A DNA stretch of 64,000 bases from Bacilli bacterium (GTDB taxonomy: Bacteria; Bacillota_I; Bacilli_A; RFN20; CAG-826): assembly GCA_900767825.1 (NCBI GenBank), contig CAAGAN010000037.1, forward strand, positions 14,005-78,004. Reading direction: 5' to 3'. Below the pieces are notes generated by a model. The model was not told the origin of the DNA. It made no database searches and was given only the letters and a program-made list of their open reading frames with translations. This document shows, one piece after another, positions 1 to 8,283 of this stretch. The first letter of the stretch is position 1; each line of letters starts with the position of its first letter. The translations under genes were made by a program, and so were the position numbers.

Positions 1-2
1 GC

Positions 3-344
3 CAATCCCCTTGCATTGGAGTCTTAAATAACGGAAAGATTGCAGTTAGCTATATGAGTAATGAGAATTTCCAAGGTCATAACTACATAAATGGAAATTC
101 GTTTTTTAGAAGATGCGAAGTTGCTATTTCAGAAAAAGAAGTTAAATATAGTGATTCTCCAGCAATGATCAAACAAGATAATTCCTTTGGTTATGGAAGC
201 AACATAGGTTGCCAATATCCAGGATTATATGTTGAAGGAAACACTGCTTACACAATAGAAAGAACATATACAATCGCAGTCAATGATAGTGGCAACGTTT
301 CACTATCTAACAAGAAAACAGTTATCAAGCCATTTGCAGCCTAA
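3..344 (+). CDS. 3' end of an unknown protein, cut by the window edge
   Basis: The reading frame is open from base 3 with no stop, so the gene starts upstream of the window and only its last 113 codons are visible. The ATG at 54 is internal and has no ribosome binding site. The fragment is polar, glycine and asparagine rich, without a membrane segment, and ends in a strand-like Thr/Val/Ser-rich stretch. I do not recognise the family. It is convergent with the CBS gene, whose stop codon lies immediately after this one. A secreted or surface protein is conceivable from composition, but this is a guess. Confidence 0.6.
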   Translation, partial: QSPCIGVLNNGKIAVSYMSNENFQGHNYINGNSFFRRCEVAISEKEVKYSDSPAMIKQDNSFGYGSNIGCQYPGLYVEGNTAYTIERTYTIAVNDSGNVSLSNKKTVIKPFAA

Positions 345-345
345 T

Positions 346-738
346 TTATTTAGATAGCAAATAATTAATTACGGCTTTTCTTGTAATAATGCCGATAAAC
401 ACACCCCTATCATCAACAACAGGAACAAAGTTTTGATCTACTATTAATTTTACTAAATCATCCATACTGGAATTTATAGATACAGGTTTAACATCTCTAT
501 CTCTTTTAATTGATTCTAGGCGTATTTTGGTTAAGTCTTCGAATTTAAGTTTATTCTTTGTCATCGCATATAAAATATCTCCTTCCGAAAGGGAATAGAG
601 ATACTTTCCATCTTTAGAGAGAACAGGAACAACAGAATATCTATGGTATTCCATTTTTTCAATTGCTTGACGAAGTGAGAAATCTTCGAGAAGAAATTCA
701 ACTTTAATTTTTGGTAATAGAAAAAACGTAATATTCAT
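346..738 (-). CDS. CBS-domain pair protein, DarB/CbpB-like
   Basis: A 130-residue protein made of two CBS motifs and nothing else (about residues 10-60 and 70-128). The second repeat carries a NFVPVVDDRGVFIGIITR segment that resembles the B. subtilis DarB (YkuL) and Listeria CbpB family, small CBS dimers that bind cyclic di-AMP and, when free, activate the stringent-response enzyme Rel and pyruvate carboxylase. Length (130 against about 147) and architecture fit. The assignment is from remembered family features, not an alignment. It is a single gene between an unknown gene and an ATPase. Its ATG is only 6 nt from a TATAAT box with no properly spaced ribosome binding site, which suggests a leaderless mRNA. 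Confidence 0.7.
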   Translation of the reverse strand: MNITFFLLPKIKVEFLLEDFSLRQAIEKMEYHRYSVVPVLSKDGKYLYSLSEGDILYAMTKNKLKFEDLTKIRLESIKRDRDVKPVSINSSMDDLVKLIVDQNFVPVVDDRGVFIGIITRKAVINYLLSK

Positions 739-744
739 ACCTTG

Positions 745-750
745 ATTATA
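745..750 (-). promoter_or_regulatory. -10 box of the CBS gene, probable leaderless promoter
   Basis: TATAAT on the minus strand is separated from the ATG at 738 by only CAAGGT (6 nt). Transcription would begin at or next to the start codon. The AAGG in the gap is too close to the ATG to act as a normal ribosome binding site. No convincing -35 box was seen. Confidence 0.5.
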
Positions 751-860
751 GATTAATTAGAGATAAGGCAAAAGGATAGTTTCTTTGAATTTATACACTT
801 TCTACTTATTGACCAAATTAAATTGAAGAAATGAAGATCCTGTCAAAATAAAATATCGCT

Positions 861-1961
861 TTAATCAAACATATTTGATAAAAGCATGTTCTCCAAACTA
901 TTAGCTTCTCTAATAATCTTCTTCGATTTATTTGAGAAAGAATCTATTTTTCCATCATTTAAAATAAAATAACAATCAGGCCTCATAATAGAATTATCCG
1001 CTAAAAATGGATTATGGGTTGTTAAAACTGATTGGAAATTGCTCTTGGAATTAATGAAATTTAGAATCTTCTTCGATAATTTGTAATGATAAAAGGAATC
1101 AAATTCATCTAAATAAAGGAATTGTAAATTCTTCTCACACTTTTTTATCCAATAATAAAACAATGCCAAAGAGCCGGTCCCAGTGGATATTGAAGAAAAG
1201 AATTCAATCTTTTCGTTATTATAATCAATGAATATTATTGGATTGCCGAAAGCATCAATACCTGCGAACAGTTTATAAGCTAAGCCGCAATCGAAAAGGA
1301 ATTTTTGGAAATCATCTATAAGTCCATTATTTACAATGAAAGAAGCGATATTCTCCCCATTTTCCAATTTACCCATGAATTCATTTTCCCTAACAGAGCG
1401 GAACCACAACATATTTTCCGCAAAAGAAACTATATATTCGATTGGATGATCCTTTTTCAAATCAGAGTTGTTCCTCATGAATTTCAAGGCTGATAATCTC
1501 CCCTGCCTATTCTTGAATGCTATGTTTTGAGTCTCGGCAAAATTATTAATCAGCTTATCGTTAGAATAATTAAATTGGAACATGGTTTTTCCATTTACTT
1601 TCACTTCTTCAAAAAGAAGTTCCATGCCCGCATTCTTTGAGTAGTTATATTCGACTTCATCGCCATTTTCCATTAAAAAGAGATAGGAAAACTTAGCTTC
1701 AGTAGAAATGTTATCCCCATTTAGATAATGTAAATAATGATCCATTCTTTTGGTCTTGTCAGTTAAATGGTTATTGATATCCATCATGGCAAAACCTAAA
1801 TTAGATTTCCCCGAGCCGTTATACCCATAAATCAAAGCTTTGTTCACTAAATTGTTTTTAATTAAACCTTTATTAAATGAATAGTCATTTGTCTTTGAAA
1901 AGTCAAAAACACAAGTGTCATAGAAATTCTTAAAATTATTGACAGAGAATCTTTTTAACAT
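861..1961 (-). CDS. AAA ATPase, RloA/AAA_15-like, orphan
   Basis: A 366-residue SMC-like ATPase. It has a P-loop GYNGSGKS at residues 46-53, a middle region without recognisable motifs, an ABC-type Walker B (FLYLDEFD) and a switch histidine in a TTHNPFLADN motif near the C-terminus. This matches the COG1106 group (RloA, AAA_15), often found next to RloB or other effectors in restriction-linked or abortive-infection loci. No nuclease, TOPRIM domain or RloB-type partner is adjacent, and the protein is too short to contain the OLD TOPRIM domain. The start has a good GGAGGT site 5 nt upstream. Two palindromes in the promoter region suggest a dedicated repressor. A defence role is possible but unsupported here; a housekeeping role cannot be excluded. 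Confidence 0.75.
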   Translation of the reverse strand: MLKRFSVNNFKNFYDTCVFDFSKTNDYSFNKGLIKNNLVNKALIYGYNGSGKSNLGFAMMDINNHLTDKTKRMDHYLHYLNGDNISTEAKFSYLFLMENGDEVEYNYSKNAGMELLFEEVKVNGKTMFQFNYSNDKLINNFAETQNIAFKNRQGRLSALKFMRNNSDLKKDHPIEYIVSFAENMLWFRSVRENEFMGKLENGENIASFIVNNGLIDDFQKFLFDCGLAYKLFAGIDAFGNPIIFIDYNNEKIEFFSSISTGTGSLALFYYWIKKCEKNLQFLYLDEFDSFYHYKLSKKILNFINSKSNFQSVLTTHNPFLADNSIMRPDCYFILNDGKIDSFSNKSKKIIREANSLENMLLSNMFD

Positions 1962-2000
1962 AACTACCTCCAGTTAAATTATAAGCATTAATTATCCTAA

Positions 2001-2037
2001 TGTAAATCTTTTACACCTTTAATGTAATTTTTTTACA
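2001..2037. promoter_or_regulatory. double palindromic operator upstream of the AAA ATPase gene
   Basis: Two near-identical inverted repeats, TGTAAATCTTTTACA (2001-2015) and TGTAATTTTTTTACA (2023-2037), have centres exactly 22 bp apart, two helical turns. They lie between the dUTPase terminator and the start of the ATPase gene. This layout is typical of cooperative binding of a dimeric repressor. The protein that binds is unknown. Confidence 0.5.
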
Positions 2038-2052
2038 TCAATATTTATAGAT

Positions 2053-2077
2053 AAAGAAAACCCTACACGAGGTAGGG
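2053..2077 (-). terminator. rho-independent terminator after the dUTPase gene
   Basis: On the minus strand a perfect 6-bp stem (CCCTAC/GTAGGG, 5-nt loop) is followed by TTTTCTTT, directly after the dUTPase stop codon. Confidence 0.8.
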
Positions 2078-2080
2078 CAA

Positions 2081-2581
2081 TCAATATGAGTTATGTTGTC
2101 TTTGATGATTTGTATCTAGCTTCTTTTTATAAGCATTAATAACATCAAGAGAAGAATAATCAAACAAAGGAATGATATCAAGGAAGGCAGCAAATGCCTT
2201 GCAATATGAATCAGCATCGAAGTTATTTACTAACTTACATACTAACTCATATACATTAAGAATGGCATCGCTGCAATCCTTTATCTTTACGTTGAAGCGA
2301 TGTGTATACCTATTTACTCCAAGCTCTACTCCTAAAGAGAGGAAGAAATGGAGAGCGTCTGCATATTCATCTAGGATTACTTCTTTTGGGGAAGGTCCTT
2401 TATTTGACCAATACTTGAAACATCTTGTCTCATTTGCAAATTCCCCTAGTTCTACTAAAAGGGCAAGACATCTCCTGTTATGGGTTGAAGGATAATCGAT
2501 ATGGTGAATTGAAGCGATTTCCTTATCTAGATCTTCTTGAAGAGGGAATAACTCATCAAGAGTAATCTTGTCGTCGGTCAT
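2081..2581 (-). CDS. dimeric all-alpha dUTP diphosphatase (dUTPase_2 family)
   Basis: A 166-residue helical protein of the MazG-like dimeric dUTPase family, which hydrolyses dUTP to dUMP and pyrophosphate and keeps uracil out of DNA. The metal-binding E-x-x-E and E-x-x-D motifs are visible in ELGEFANETRCFKYW (about residues 46-60) and DEYADALHFFLSLG (about 73-86). The ATG overlaps the glgP stop by four bases (ATGA), so it is translationally coupled to the glycogen genes, an unexpected partner. It is the last gene of that operon and is followed by a clear terminator. Confidence 0.85.
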   Translation of the reverse strand: MTDDKITLDELFPLQEDLDKEIASIHHIDYPSTHNRRCLALLVELGEFANETRCFKYWSNKGPSPKEVILDEYADALHFFLSLGVELGVNRYTHRFNVKIKDCSDAILNVYELVCKLVNNFDADSYCKAFAAFLDIIPLFDYSSLDVINAYKKKLDTNHQRQHNSY

Positions 2582-4989
2582 TTACTTAATTTCTCCAAAT
2601 GCCAGATATCCTTGTTATATTCTTCAATCGTCCTATCGGAAGTGAAGTAGCCACTATTAGCAATATTTAGAATAGCGCTTCTAGCCCAATTAGATTCATC
2701 TTGATATCTTTGGTCAGCTTCTTGGCAAGCCTTGTTATAGGCGTTGAAGTCAGCCAAGACGAAGAATTGGTCATTCCTGGCCATTATTTCATCAAATATC
2801 ATCCTAAATCTATTGTTATCGCCTTTACACCATGGACCAGTGAACAATGAATCCATGATATTTTTGACCCTGATATCGGAATTATATATATCCCAAGGAT
2901 TATAGCTTCCTTCATCTACCATCTTTTGGATTTCGTTTTCCTTTAGACCAAAGATGATTTCGTTTTCGTTTCCAGCAAAATCAGCGATTTCAATATTAGC
3001 GCCGTCTAGAGTCCCTAAAGTAAGAGCACCATTCATCATTAACTTCATGTTAGAAGTACCAGAAGCTTCTTTTCCAGCAGTAGAGATTTGTTCGGAAATA
3101 TCAGCGGCTGGGATAATCTTTTCAGCTAGTGATACTCCATAATTTTCGACAAAGACAATCTTGATGAATTTAGAAACCCTAGGATCTTCATCCACTACCT
3201 TGGCTACTGCTAAAATAAGTTCAATAATCTTCTTCGCATAGACATAACTTGGAGCTGCTTTGGCTCCGAATATATATGTATGTGGAGTGATGGTAAATGT
3301 TGGGTCTTCCTTAAGTTTTTGATATAGATACATTATATGGAAAAGGTTAAGGAGTTGTCTCTTATAGGCGTGTAATCTTTTGATTTGGACATCGAAGATA
3401 GAGCTTGGATCAACTTCAATTCCATAAGTCTTCTTGCAGAAAGAGGCAAAATCGACTTTGTTTTGATGCTTGATATCCATTATTTCCTTTTGAAAATCTT
3501 TGTCGTCTGCAAATTTCTTCAACTTGCAAATTTCATGTTCAAAGTCTTTTCTCCAATTAGTCCCAATCTTTTTATCAATAGCAGAAGCTAATCTTGGGTT
3601 AGCATACATTAGCCACCTTCTATGGGTGACGCCATTGGTCTTGTTATTGAATTTATTTGGGAATAATTCATAGAAATCTTTGAATGTATATTCTTCAAGA
3701 ATCTTTGTATGGATTTTAGCAACCCCATTAACAGAGAAACCAGTATAGATAGCCATATTCGTCATATGGATTTGGCCATCCTTGATTATCTGCATTTGAT
3801 ATCTAGCCGAATCAGAAACATTCTTTTCGGAAAGCAATATATTAAACCTACGGTTAATTTCCTCGATTATCATATAAACCCTAGGAACAAGATGCTGGAC
3901 ATATTGTACTGGCCATTTTTCAAGTGCCTCAGGCATGACTGTATGGTTAGTATAGGCAAACATCTTGGTAACAATATTCCAGGCTTCATCCCAACCATAT
4001 CCATATTCATCAAGCAAAAGTCTCATGGCTTCAGGAATAGCTAATATTGGGTGAGTATCGTTAAGCTGGAAGACATAGCTAGAAGCAAAATCATCTAGAG
4101 AACCATATCTTTGCTTATATGAACGCATGGCACTTTGAAGTCCGGCGGATACTAAGAAATATTGTTGCCTTAATCTAAGCATTCTGCCGTGTTCAGTTGA
4201 ATCATCTGGATAAAGACCATGGCAAAGTTCTTTTAATGTATTTAGATAATCTTCGAAAGATTGATCAGTTGGAAGGTTATTCTCACTAGGTTCGGCTGAC
4301 CATAACCTTAATGTATTAGCAACTCCATTCCTATATCCAGGGATAGATACATCATATGGAACGGCCCTGACATGGGTTGCATTTACTGTCCTTAGCCCAT
4401 ATCCGCCGTCTGGCTTTAGATATGTCTCGGCGTTGCCATAGAAACTAACTTCTACTGCATGCTTTGGCTTTCTTACTTCAAAGACAAAACCATTTGAAAG
4501 CCATTGGTCAGGAAGTTCTACTTGCTGGCCATTAACGAATTTTTGCCTAAAGAAACCATATTCATATCTAATGGTATTCCCATGTCCTGGATATCCTAAA
4601 GAGGCGATAGAATCAAGGAAACAAGCTGCTAATCTACCTAAGCCCCCATTGCCTAACCCGGCATCTGCTTCGATATCTTCAAGCTCTCCTATATCGATTC
4701 CAAGCTCTTCTAAGCCGTCTCTAGCAACATCATAGATGCCAAGGTTTTGCATATTGGAAGTCATAAGTCTTCCCATAAGGAATTCCATGGAGAAATAGAT
4801 TAATTGCTTTTTATTATCCCTAAGTATTGATTCCCTAGATTCTCTCCATTCATGGCCGGCATAATCCCTAATCATCTCGCCGAGAATATCATATCTTTCG
4901 GTAATATGGCTATCATCGACGGCACGTCCATATTTTTCTTCTAGGCGCCTAGAAAACGTCGCCTTAAAATCTTCTTTATTATCAAACAT
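2578..4989 (-). CDS. glgP: glycogen/maltodextrin phosphorylase
   Basis: An 803-residue GT35 phosphorylase that releases glucose-1-phosphate from alpha-1,4-glucans using pyridoxal phosphate. The N-terminal signature around NGGLGRLAACFLDS and the cofactor-lysine motif EASGTSNMK (about residue 645) are intact, and the length is normal for the family. It starts 5 nt after glgB stops, with an AAGGAG ribosome binding site inside the end of glgB. The pair would mobilise and remodel stored glycogen. The biosynthetic genes glgA and glgC are not in the window, so synthesis must be encoded elsewhere or be absent. Confidence 0.95.
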   Translation of the reverse strand: MFDNKEDFKATFSRRLEEKYGRAVDDSHITERYDILGEMIRDYAGHEWRESRESILRDNKKQLIYFSMEFLMGRLMTSNMQNLGIYDVARDGLEELGIDIGELEDIEADAGLGNGGLGRLAACFLDSIASLGYPGHGNTIRYEYGFFRQKFVNGQQVELPDQWLSNGFVFEVRKPKHAVEVSFYGNAETYLKPDGGYGLRTVNATHVRAVPYDVSIPGYRNGVANTLRLWSAEPSENNLPTDQSFEDYLNTLKELCHGLYPDDSTEHGRMLRLRQQYFLVSAGLQSAMRSYKQRYGSLDDFASSYVFQLNDTHPILAIPEAMRLLLDEYGYGWDEAWNIVTKMFAYTNHTVMPEALEKWPVQYVQHLVPRVYMIIEEINRRFNILLSEKNVSDSARYQMQIIKDGQIHMTNMAIYTGFSVNGVAKIHTKILEEYTFKDFYELFPNKFNNKTNGVTHRRWLMYANPRLASAIDKKIGTNWRKDFEHEICKLKKFADDKDFQKEIMDIKHQNKVDFASFCKKTYGIEVDPSSIFDVQIKRLHAYKRQLLNLFHIMYLYQKLKEDPTFTITPHTYIFGAKAAPSYVYAKKIIELILAVAKVVDEDPRVSKFIKIVFVENYGVSLAEKIIPAADISEQISTAGKEASGTSNMKLMMNGALTLGTLDGANIEIADFAGNENEIIFGLKENEIQKMVDEGSYNPWDIYNSDIRVKNIMDSLFTGPWCKGDNNRFRMIFDEIMARNDQFFVLADFNAYNKACQEADQRYQDESNWARSAILNIANSGYFTSDRTIEEYNKDIWHLEKLSK

Positions 4990-4994
4990 ATTAT

Positions 4995-6953
4995 TTATTT
5001 GCTCCTTTTTGTAGAGGTTCTCTTAGTTTTCTTAATTGTTTTAGTCTTTTTTGGTGTCGATTTTGCTTTTTTTGCAACTTTCAACTCATTGATAATAGGG
5101 GAATTATCCTTTTTTGACAACAAAAAGAAGCAAGCCCCGAAAGAGGCTAGTTTGATATTTATGTGATAAGGCCTATCTTCTGGACCACCGGGATAGGTAT
5201 GTTTTTTATCCCCATTATAGTTATTATACCCGCCATATACATCCTTATCGGAATTGAAAATTTCCTCAAATTCCCCTTCTTGGTAAGTACCTACATCATA
5301 AGAATCATAATAATTTGGGGTCATATTGAAGACAAAAAGCATCACTTCATCCCCGAAATCACGTTCAAAGGCATAGACGCTTTGGGAAGAGTTATCGACC
5401 ATTGTCCACCTAAAGTGGGCAGGATTATATTCTTCTTTATGCATCGCGATATGATATTTATATATAAGGTTAAGATCTCTACATAATCTTTTGATGGAAT
5501 CATGTTTTGGGAATGACAAAAGATTCCACGGCAACGATTTATTCTCGTTCCATTCATCAAAAGAAGCTAATTCATTACCCATGAAATTAAGTTTCTTACC
5601 AGGATGGGCAAATTGATAGGCGTATAAATTACGTAATAAGGCAAATTTAGTTTCGTAATCGCCCCACATTTTGTTAATTATTGTCCCTTTGCCGTGAACT
5701 ACTTCATCATGAGACAAAGGAAGCAAAAAATTCTCCGAGAAGAAATATGCCATCGAGAAATTAAGATCATTATGGTGATATTTCTTATATATTGGGTCTA
5801 ATCCATAATATTTAAGGGTGTCATTCATCCAACCTAGATCCCATTTATAATCAAATCCAAGTCCCCCATATTCGATTGGATGGGTAACTTTGGTAAAGTC
5901 GGTTGAATCTTCTGCGATTGTCATTATTGAAGGATGGACATAATGGAGTTTGCCATTAAGTCTTCTAATAAATTCGGTCGCGCCGGTATTTTCTCCCTTA
6001 GATTTATCGCCATCCCAATAAACAATATTAGAAACCGCGTCGATACGGAGCCCATCGAAATGGAAATATTCTAGGAAATAATTCATCGCAGACATCAAGA
6101 ATGAACGTACTGGATCTTTCCCTAAATCGAATTGGGCGCTTCCCCAAGGCGAGATTGTATGGTTAGGATCGCTATATTCATATAAACAAGTCCCATCAAA
6201 TTCACGCAAGGCATAAGAATCAGTCGCAAAATGAACTGGGGCAAAATCTAATATTACTCCAAATCCAGCCTTATGTAGTCTATTGACAAATGACATCAAT
6301 TGCTTTGGGTTTCCATATCTAGAATCTACTGAATAAAATCCAGTCGCCTGATATCCCCAGGAACCATCGAATGGATATTGAGTAATAGGCATGATTTCGA
6401 CATGAGTATATCCATTTTCCTGTAAATATGGGATTAGATAATCCGCGACTTCTTCATAAGATGGGTAGCGTCCATCTATCTTTCCCTTCCAGGAACCTAG
6501 ATGGATTTCATATATCGACATGGCTTCATCGAAATTCCTGTTTCTTTTAGAGATGTATTCTTCATCATCCCAAGGGAAACCTTCTATTCCATATAGTCTA
6601 GAGCATGTCTGAGGACGGAACTCGCTATAGAAAGCAAAAGGATCAGCCTTATCTACATATACTCCTTTAGCGTTCTTGAAATGGTATTTATAAGATTGGT
6701 ATTCCCTTAAATCAGGGATAAAAGTCTCAAATACACCACATGGATCAACCTTATCCATCTTGTTGACCCTGACATCCCATCCATTCCATTCTCCAATGAC
6801 GGAAACATCCTCTGCCATCGGGGCATATAGACGGAACATAACCCCATTAACTTTCTTTCTTTTTATAGTTTTTGTAACAAAATGGGCACCAAAATATTCA
6901 TAAGCATTAATGCATTGGCCCATCAAATAGTCATAAAGCAAACCGTATGCCAT
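4995..6953 (-). CDS. glgB: 1,4-alpha-glucan branching enzyme with a basic tail
   Basis: A 652-residue GH13 branching enzyme. An N-terminal CBM48 domain (about 25-110) precedes the catalytic barrel, with the nucleophile in DGLRIDAVSN (about 303), the acid/base in TIAEDST and the third acid in LPLSHDEVVHGK. It transfers alpha-1,4 chains to alpha-1,6 branch points. The last 30 or so residues are an odd Lys/Thr/Arg-rich low-complexity tail starting near KKAKSTPKKTK, which is not part of normal branching enzymes and may bind nucleic acid or polyanionic surfaces (inference). The start has an AGGAG site. It is the first gene of the glgB-glgP-dUTPase operon. Confidence 0.93.
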   Translation of the reverse strand: MAYGLLYDYLMGQCINAYEYFGAHFVTKTIKRKKVNGVMFRLYAPMAEDVSVIGEWNGWDVRVNKMDKVDPCGVFETFIPDLREYQSYKYHFKNAKGVYVDKADPFAFYSEFRPQTCSRLYGIEGFPWDDEEYISKRNRNFDEAMSIYEIHLGSWKGKIDGRYPSYEEVADYLIPYLQENGYTHVEIMPITQYPFDGSWGYQATGFYSVDSRYGNPKQLMSFVNRLHKAGFGVILDFAPVHFATDSYALREFDGTCLYEYSDPNHTISPWGSAQFDLGKDPVRSFLMSAMNYFLEYFHFDGLRIDAVSNIVYWDGDKSKGENTGATEFIRRLNGKLHYVHPSIMTIAEDSTDFTKVTHPIEYGGLGFDYKWDLGWMNDTLKYYGLDPIYKKYHHNDLNFSMAYFFSENFLLPLSHDEVVHGKGTIINKMWGDYETKFALLRNLYAYQFAHPGKKLNFMGNELASFDEWNENKSLPWNLLSFPKHDSIKRLCRDLNLIYKYHIAMHKEEYNPAHFRWTMVDNSSQSVYAFERDFGDEVMLFVFNMTPNYYDSYDVGTYQEGEFEEIFNSDKDVYGGYNNYNGDKKHTYPGGPEDRPYHINIKLASFGACFFLLSKKDNSPIINELKVAKKAKSTPKKTKTIKKTKRTSTKRSK

Positions 6954-7062
6954 AATTTTCTCCTACGCGGTGATTATAAACCATTGTTTATCAATATTTA
7001 ACGTTACTTTTTTAATTTTGGTCAAAATATGGGTTTTTAGAGTTAAATAAACTAGAAGAAAA

Positions 7063-7071
7063 TGTTATAGT
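7063..7071 (+). promoter_or_regulatory. extended -10 promoter of ackA
   Basis: TGTTATAGT is an extended -10 element (TGnTATAnT) 30 nt upstream of the ackA ATG. No good -35 hexamer is present, as is common with extended -10 promoters. Confidence 0.4.
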
Positions 7072-7101
7072 AAGTCGCATTAAAAAAGAGGTTTAGAAAC
7101 A

Positions 7102-8283
7102 ATGTTTAAAGTTATTTCGGTCAACGCCGGTTCAAGTTCGCTTAAATATAAGCTATTCGAGATGCCAGAAGAAAAAGTACTTTGTTCAGGAATTGCCGAT
7201 AGAATTGGCCATGAAGATGGTATTTTTAAGATTAAGTTCAATGGGGAAGAACATAAAGATGTCTTACCTATAATGGACCATGCTAGAGGGGTTGAATTAT
7301 TACTTGAAGCCCTAACTAAGTACAACATCATCTCAAGTTTAGATGAAATTAAATGCGTCGGACATAGAGTTGTCCAAGGTGGCAAATATTTCTCCCATTC
7401 AGTCGATTTCGATGATGATTCAGAAGCAAAGATTACTAAGCTAATCCCGCTTGACCCACTTCATGCTCCAGCCCACTTAGTCGGCTACCATGCTTTTAAG
7501 AAAGCCTTGCCAAATGTCCCTGAAATCGCAGTATTCGATACAGCCTTCCACCAAACTATGGAAGCAGAAGACTATACATATCCAATTCCATATGAATTAG
7601 CAGAGAAATATGACTGCAGAAGATATGGTGCTCATGGTACTAGCCATGCTTATCTAGCTAGAAAAGGAAAAGAAGACTTTGGTGCTAATAGAATCATCTC
7701 TTGCCATATTGGATCAGGCGCTTCTTTATGTGCTATTAAAGATGGCAAATGCATCGCTACTTCCATGGGATTAACTCCATTAGGTGGAGTAATGATGGGC
7801 ACTAGGACTGGTGATTTAGATCCTTCTGTAATGGATTATCTATGCACCTGCACCGGCAAAAATGTCGATGAAATGTATGATATCTTCAATAAGAAGAGCG
7901 GCTTCCTTGGTATGACCGGTATATCTAATGATACTAGAGATATCGAAGAAGCAATCGAACAAGGTAATCCTAGAGCCAAATTAGCAGGAGATGTCTTCTC
8001 TAGGACTGTTGCTAATTTCATTGGTTCATATTTTGTTAGATTAGGTGGAGCCGATTTAATAATATTCTCTGCTGGAATCGGCGAGAATGCCCCTTATTTC
8101 CGTAAAGAGATATTGCAAAGAGTCGAAGAAGCTCTTGGACTTGATATCGATTATGAACTAAACGAAAAAGTTAGAGGCAAGGAAGTATTGATTTCTAAAC
8201 CTGACTCTAAGATTAAAGTTGCAATCATCCCAACCGACGAAGAAGTCATGATTGCAAGGGACTGCTACGAAAGGATTAAGTAA
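7102..8283 (+). CDS. ackA: acetate kinase
   Basis: A 393-residue ASKHA-fold kinase that converts acetyl phosphate and ADP to acetate and ATP, the ATP-yielding step of acetate fermentation. The N-terminal VNAGSSSLKY nucleotide-binding signature, the GAHGTSH motif and the GENAP/FSAGIGENA motif are all present, and the length is normal. No phosphotransacetylase gene is nearby. It overlaps the next gene by one base (TAATG), so the two are cotranscribed. An AGAGG ribosome binding site lies upstream of the ATG. Confidence 0.95.
   Translation: MFKVISVNAGSSSLKYKLFEMPEEKVLCSGIADRIGHEDGIFKIKFNGEEHKDVLPIMDHARGVELLLEALTKYNIISSLDEIKCVGHRVVQGGKYFSHSVDFDDDSEAKITKLIPLDPLHAPAHLVGYHAFKKALPNVPEIAVFDTAFHQTMEAEDYTYPIPYELAEKYDCRRYGAHGTSHAYLARKGKEDFGANRIISCHIGSGASLCAIKDGKCIATSMGLTPLGGVMMGTRTGDLDPSVMDYLCTCTGKNVDEMYDIFNKKSGFLGMTGISNDTRDIEEAIEQGNPRAKLAGDVFSRTVANFIGSYFVRLGGADLIIFSAGIGENAPYFRKEILQRVEEALGLDIDYELNEKVRGKEVLISKPDSKIKVAIIPTDEEVMIARDCYERIK

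Noticed and set aside
861..2581. A defence island made from the ATPase and the dUTPase
   Set aside because: The dUTPase has no promoter of its own and belongs to the glgB-glgP operon by an ATGA overlap, and a terminator and operators separate it from the ATPase.
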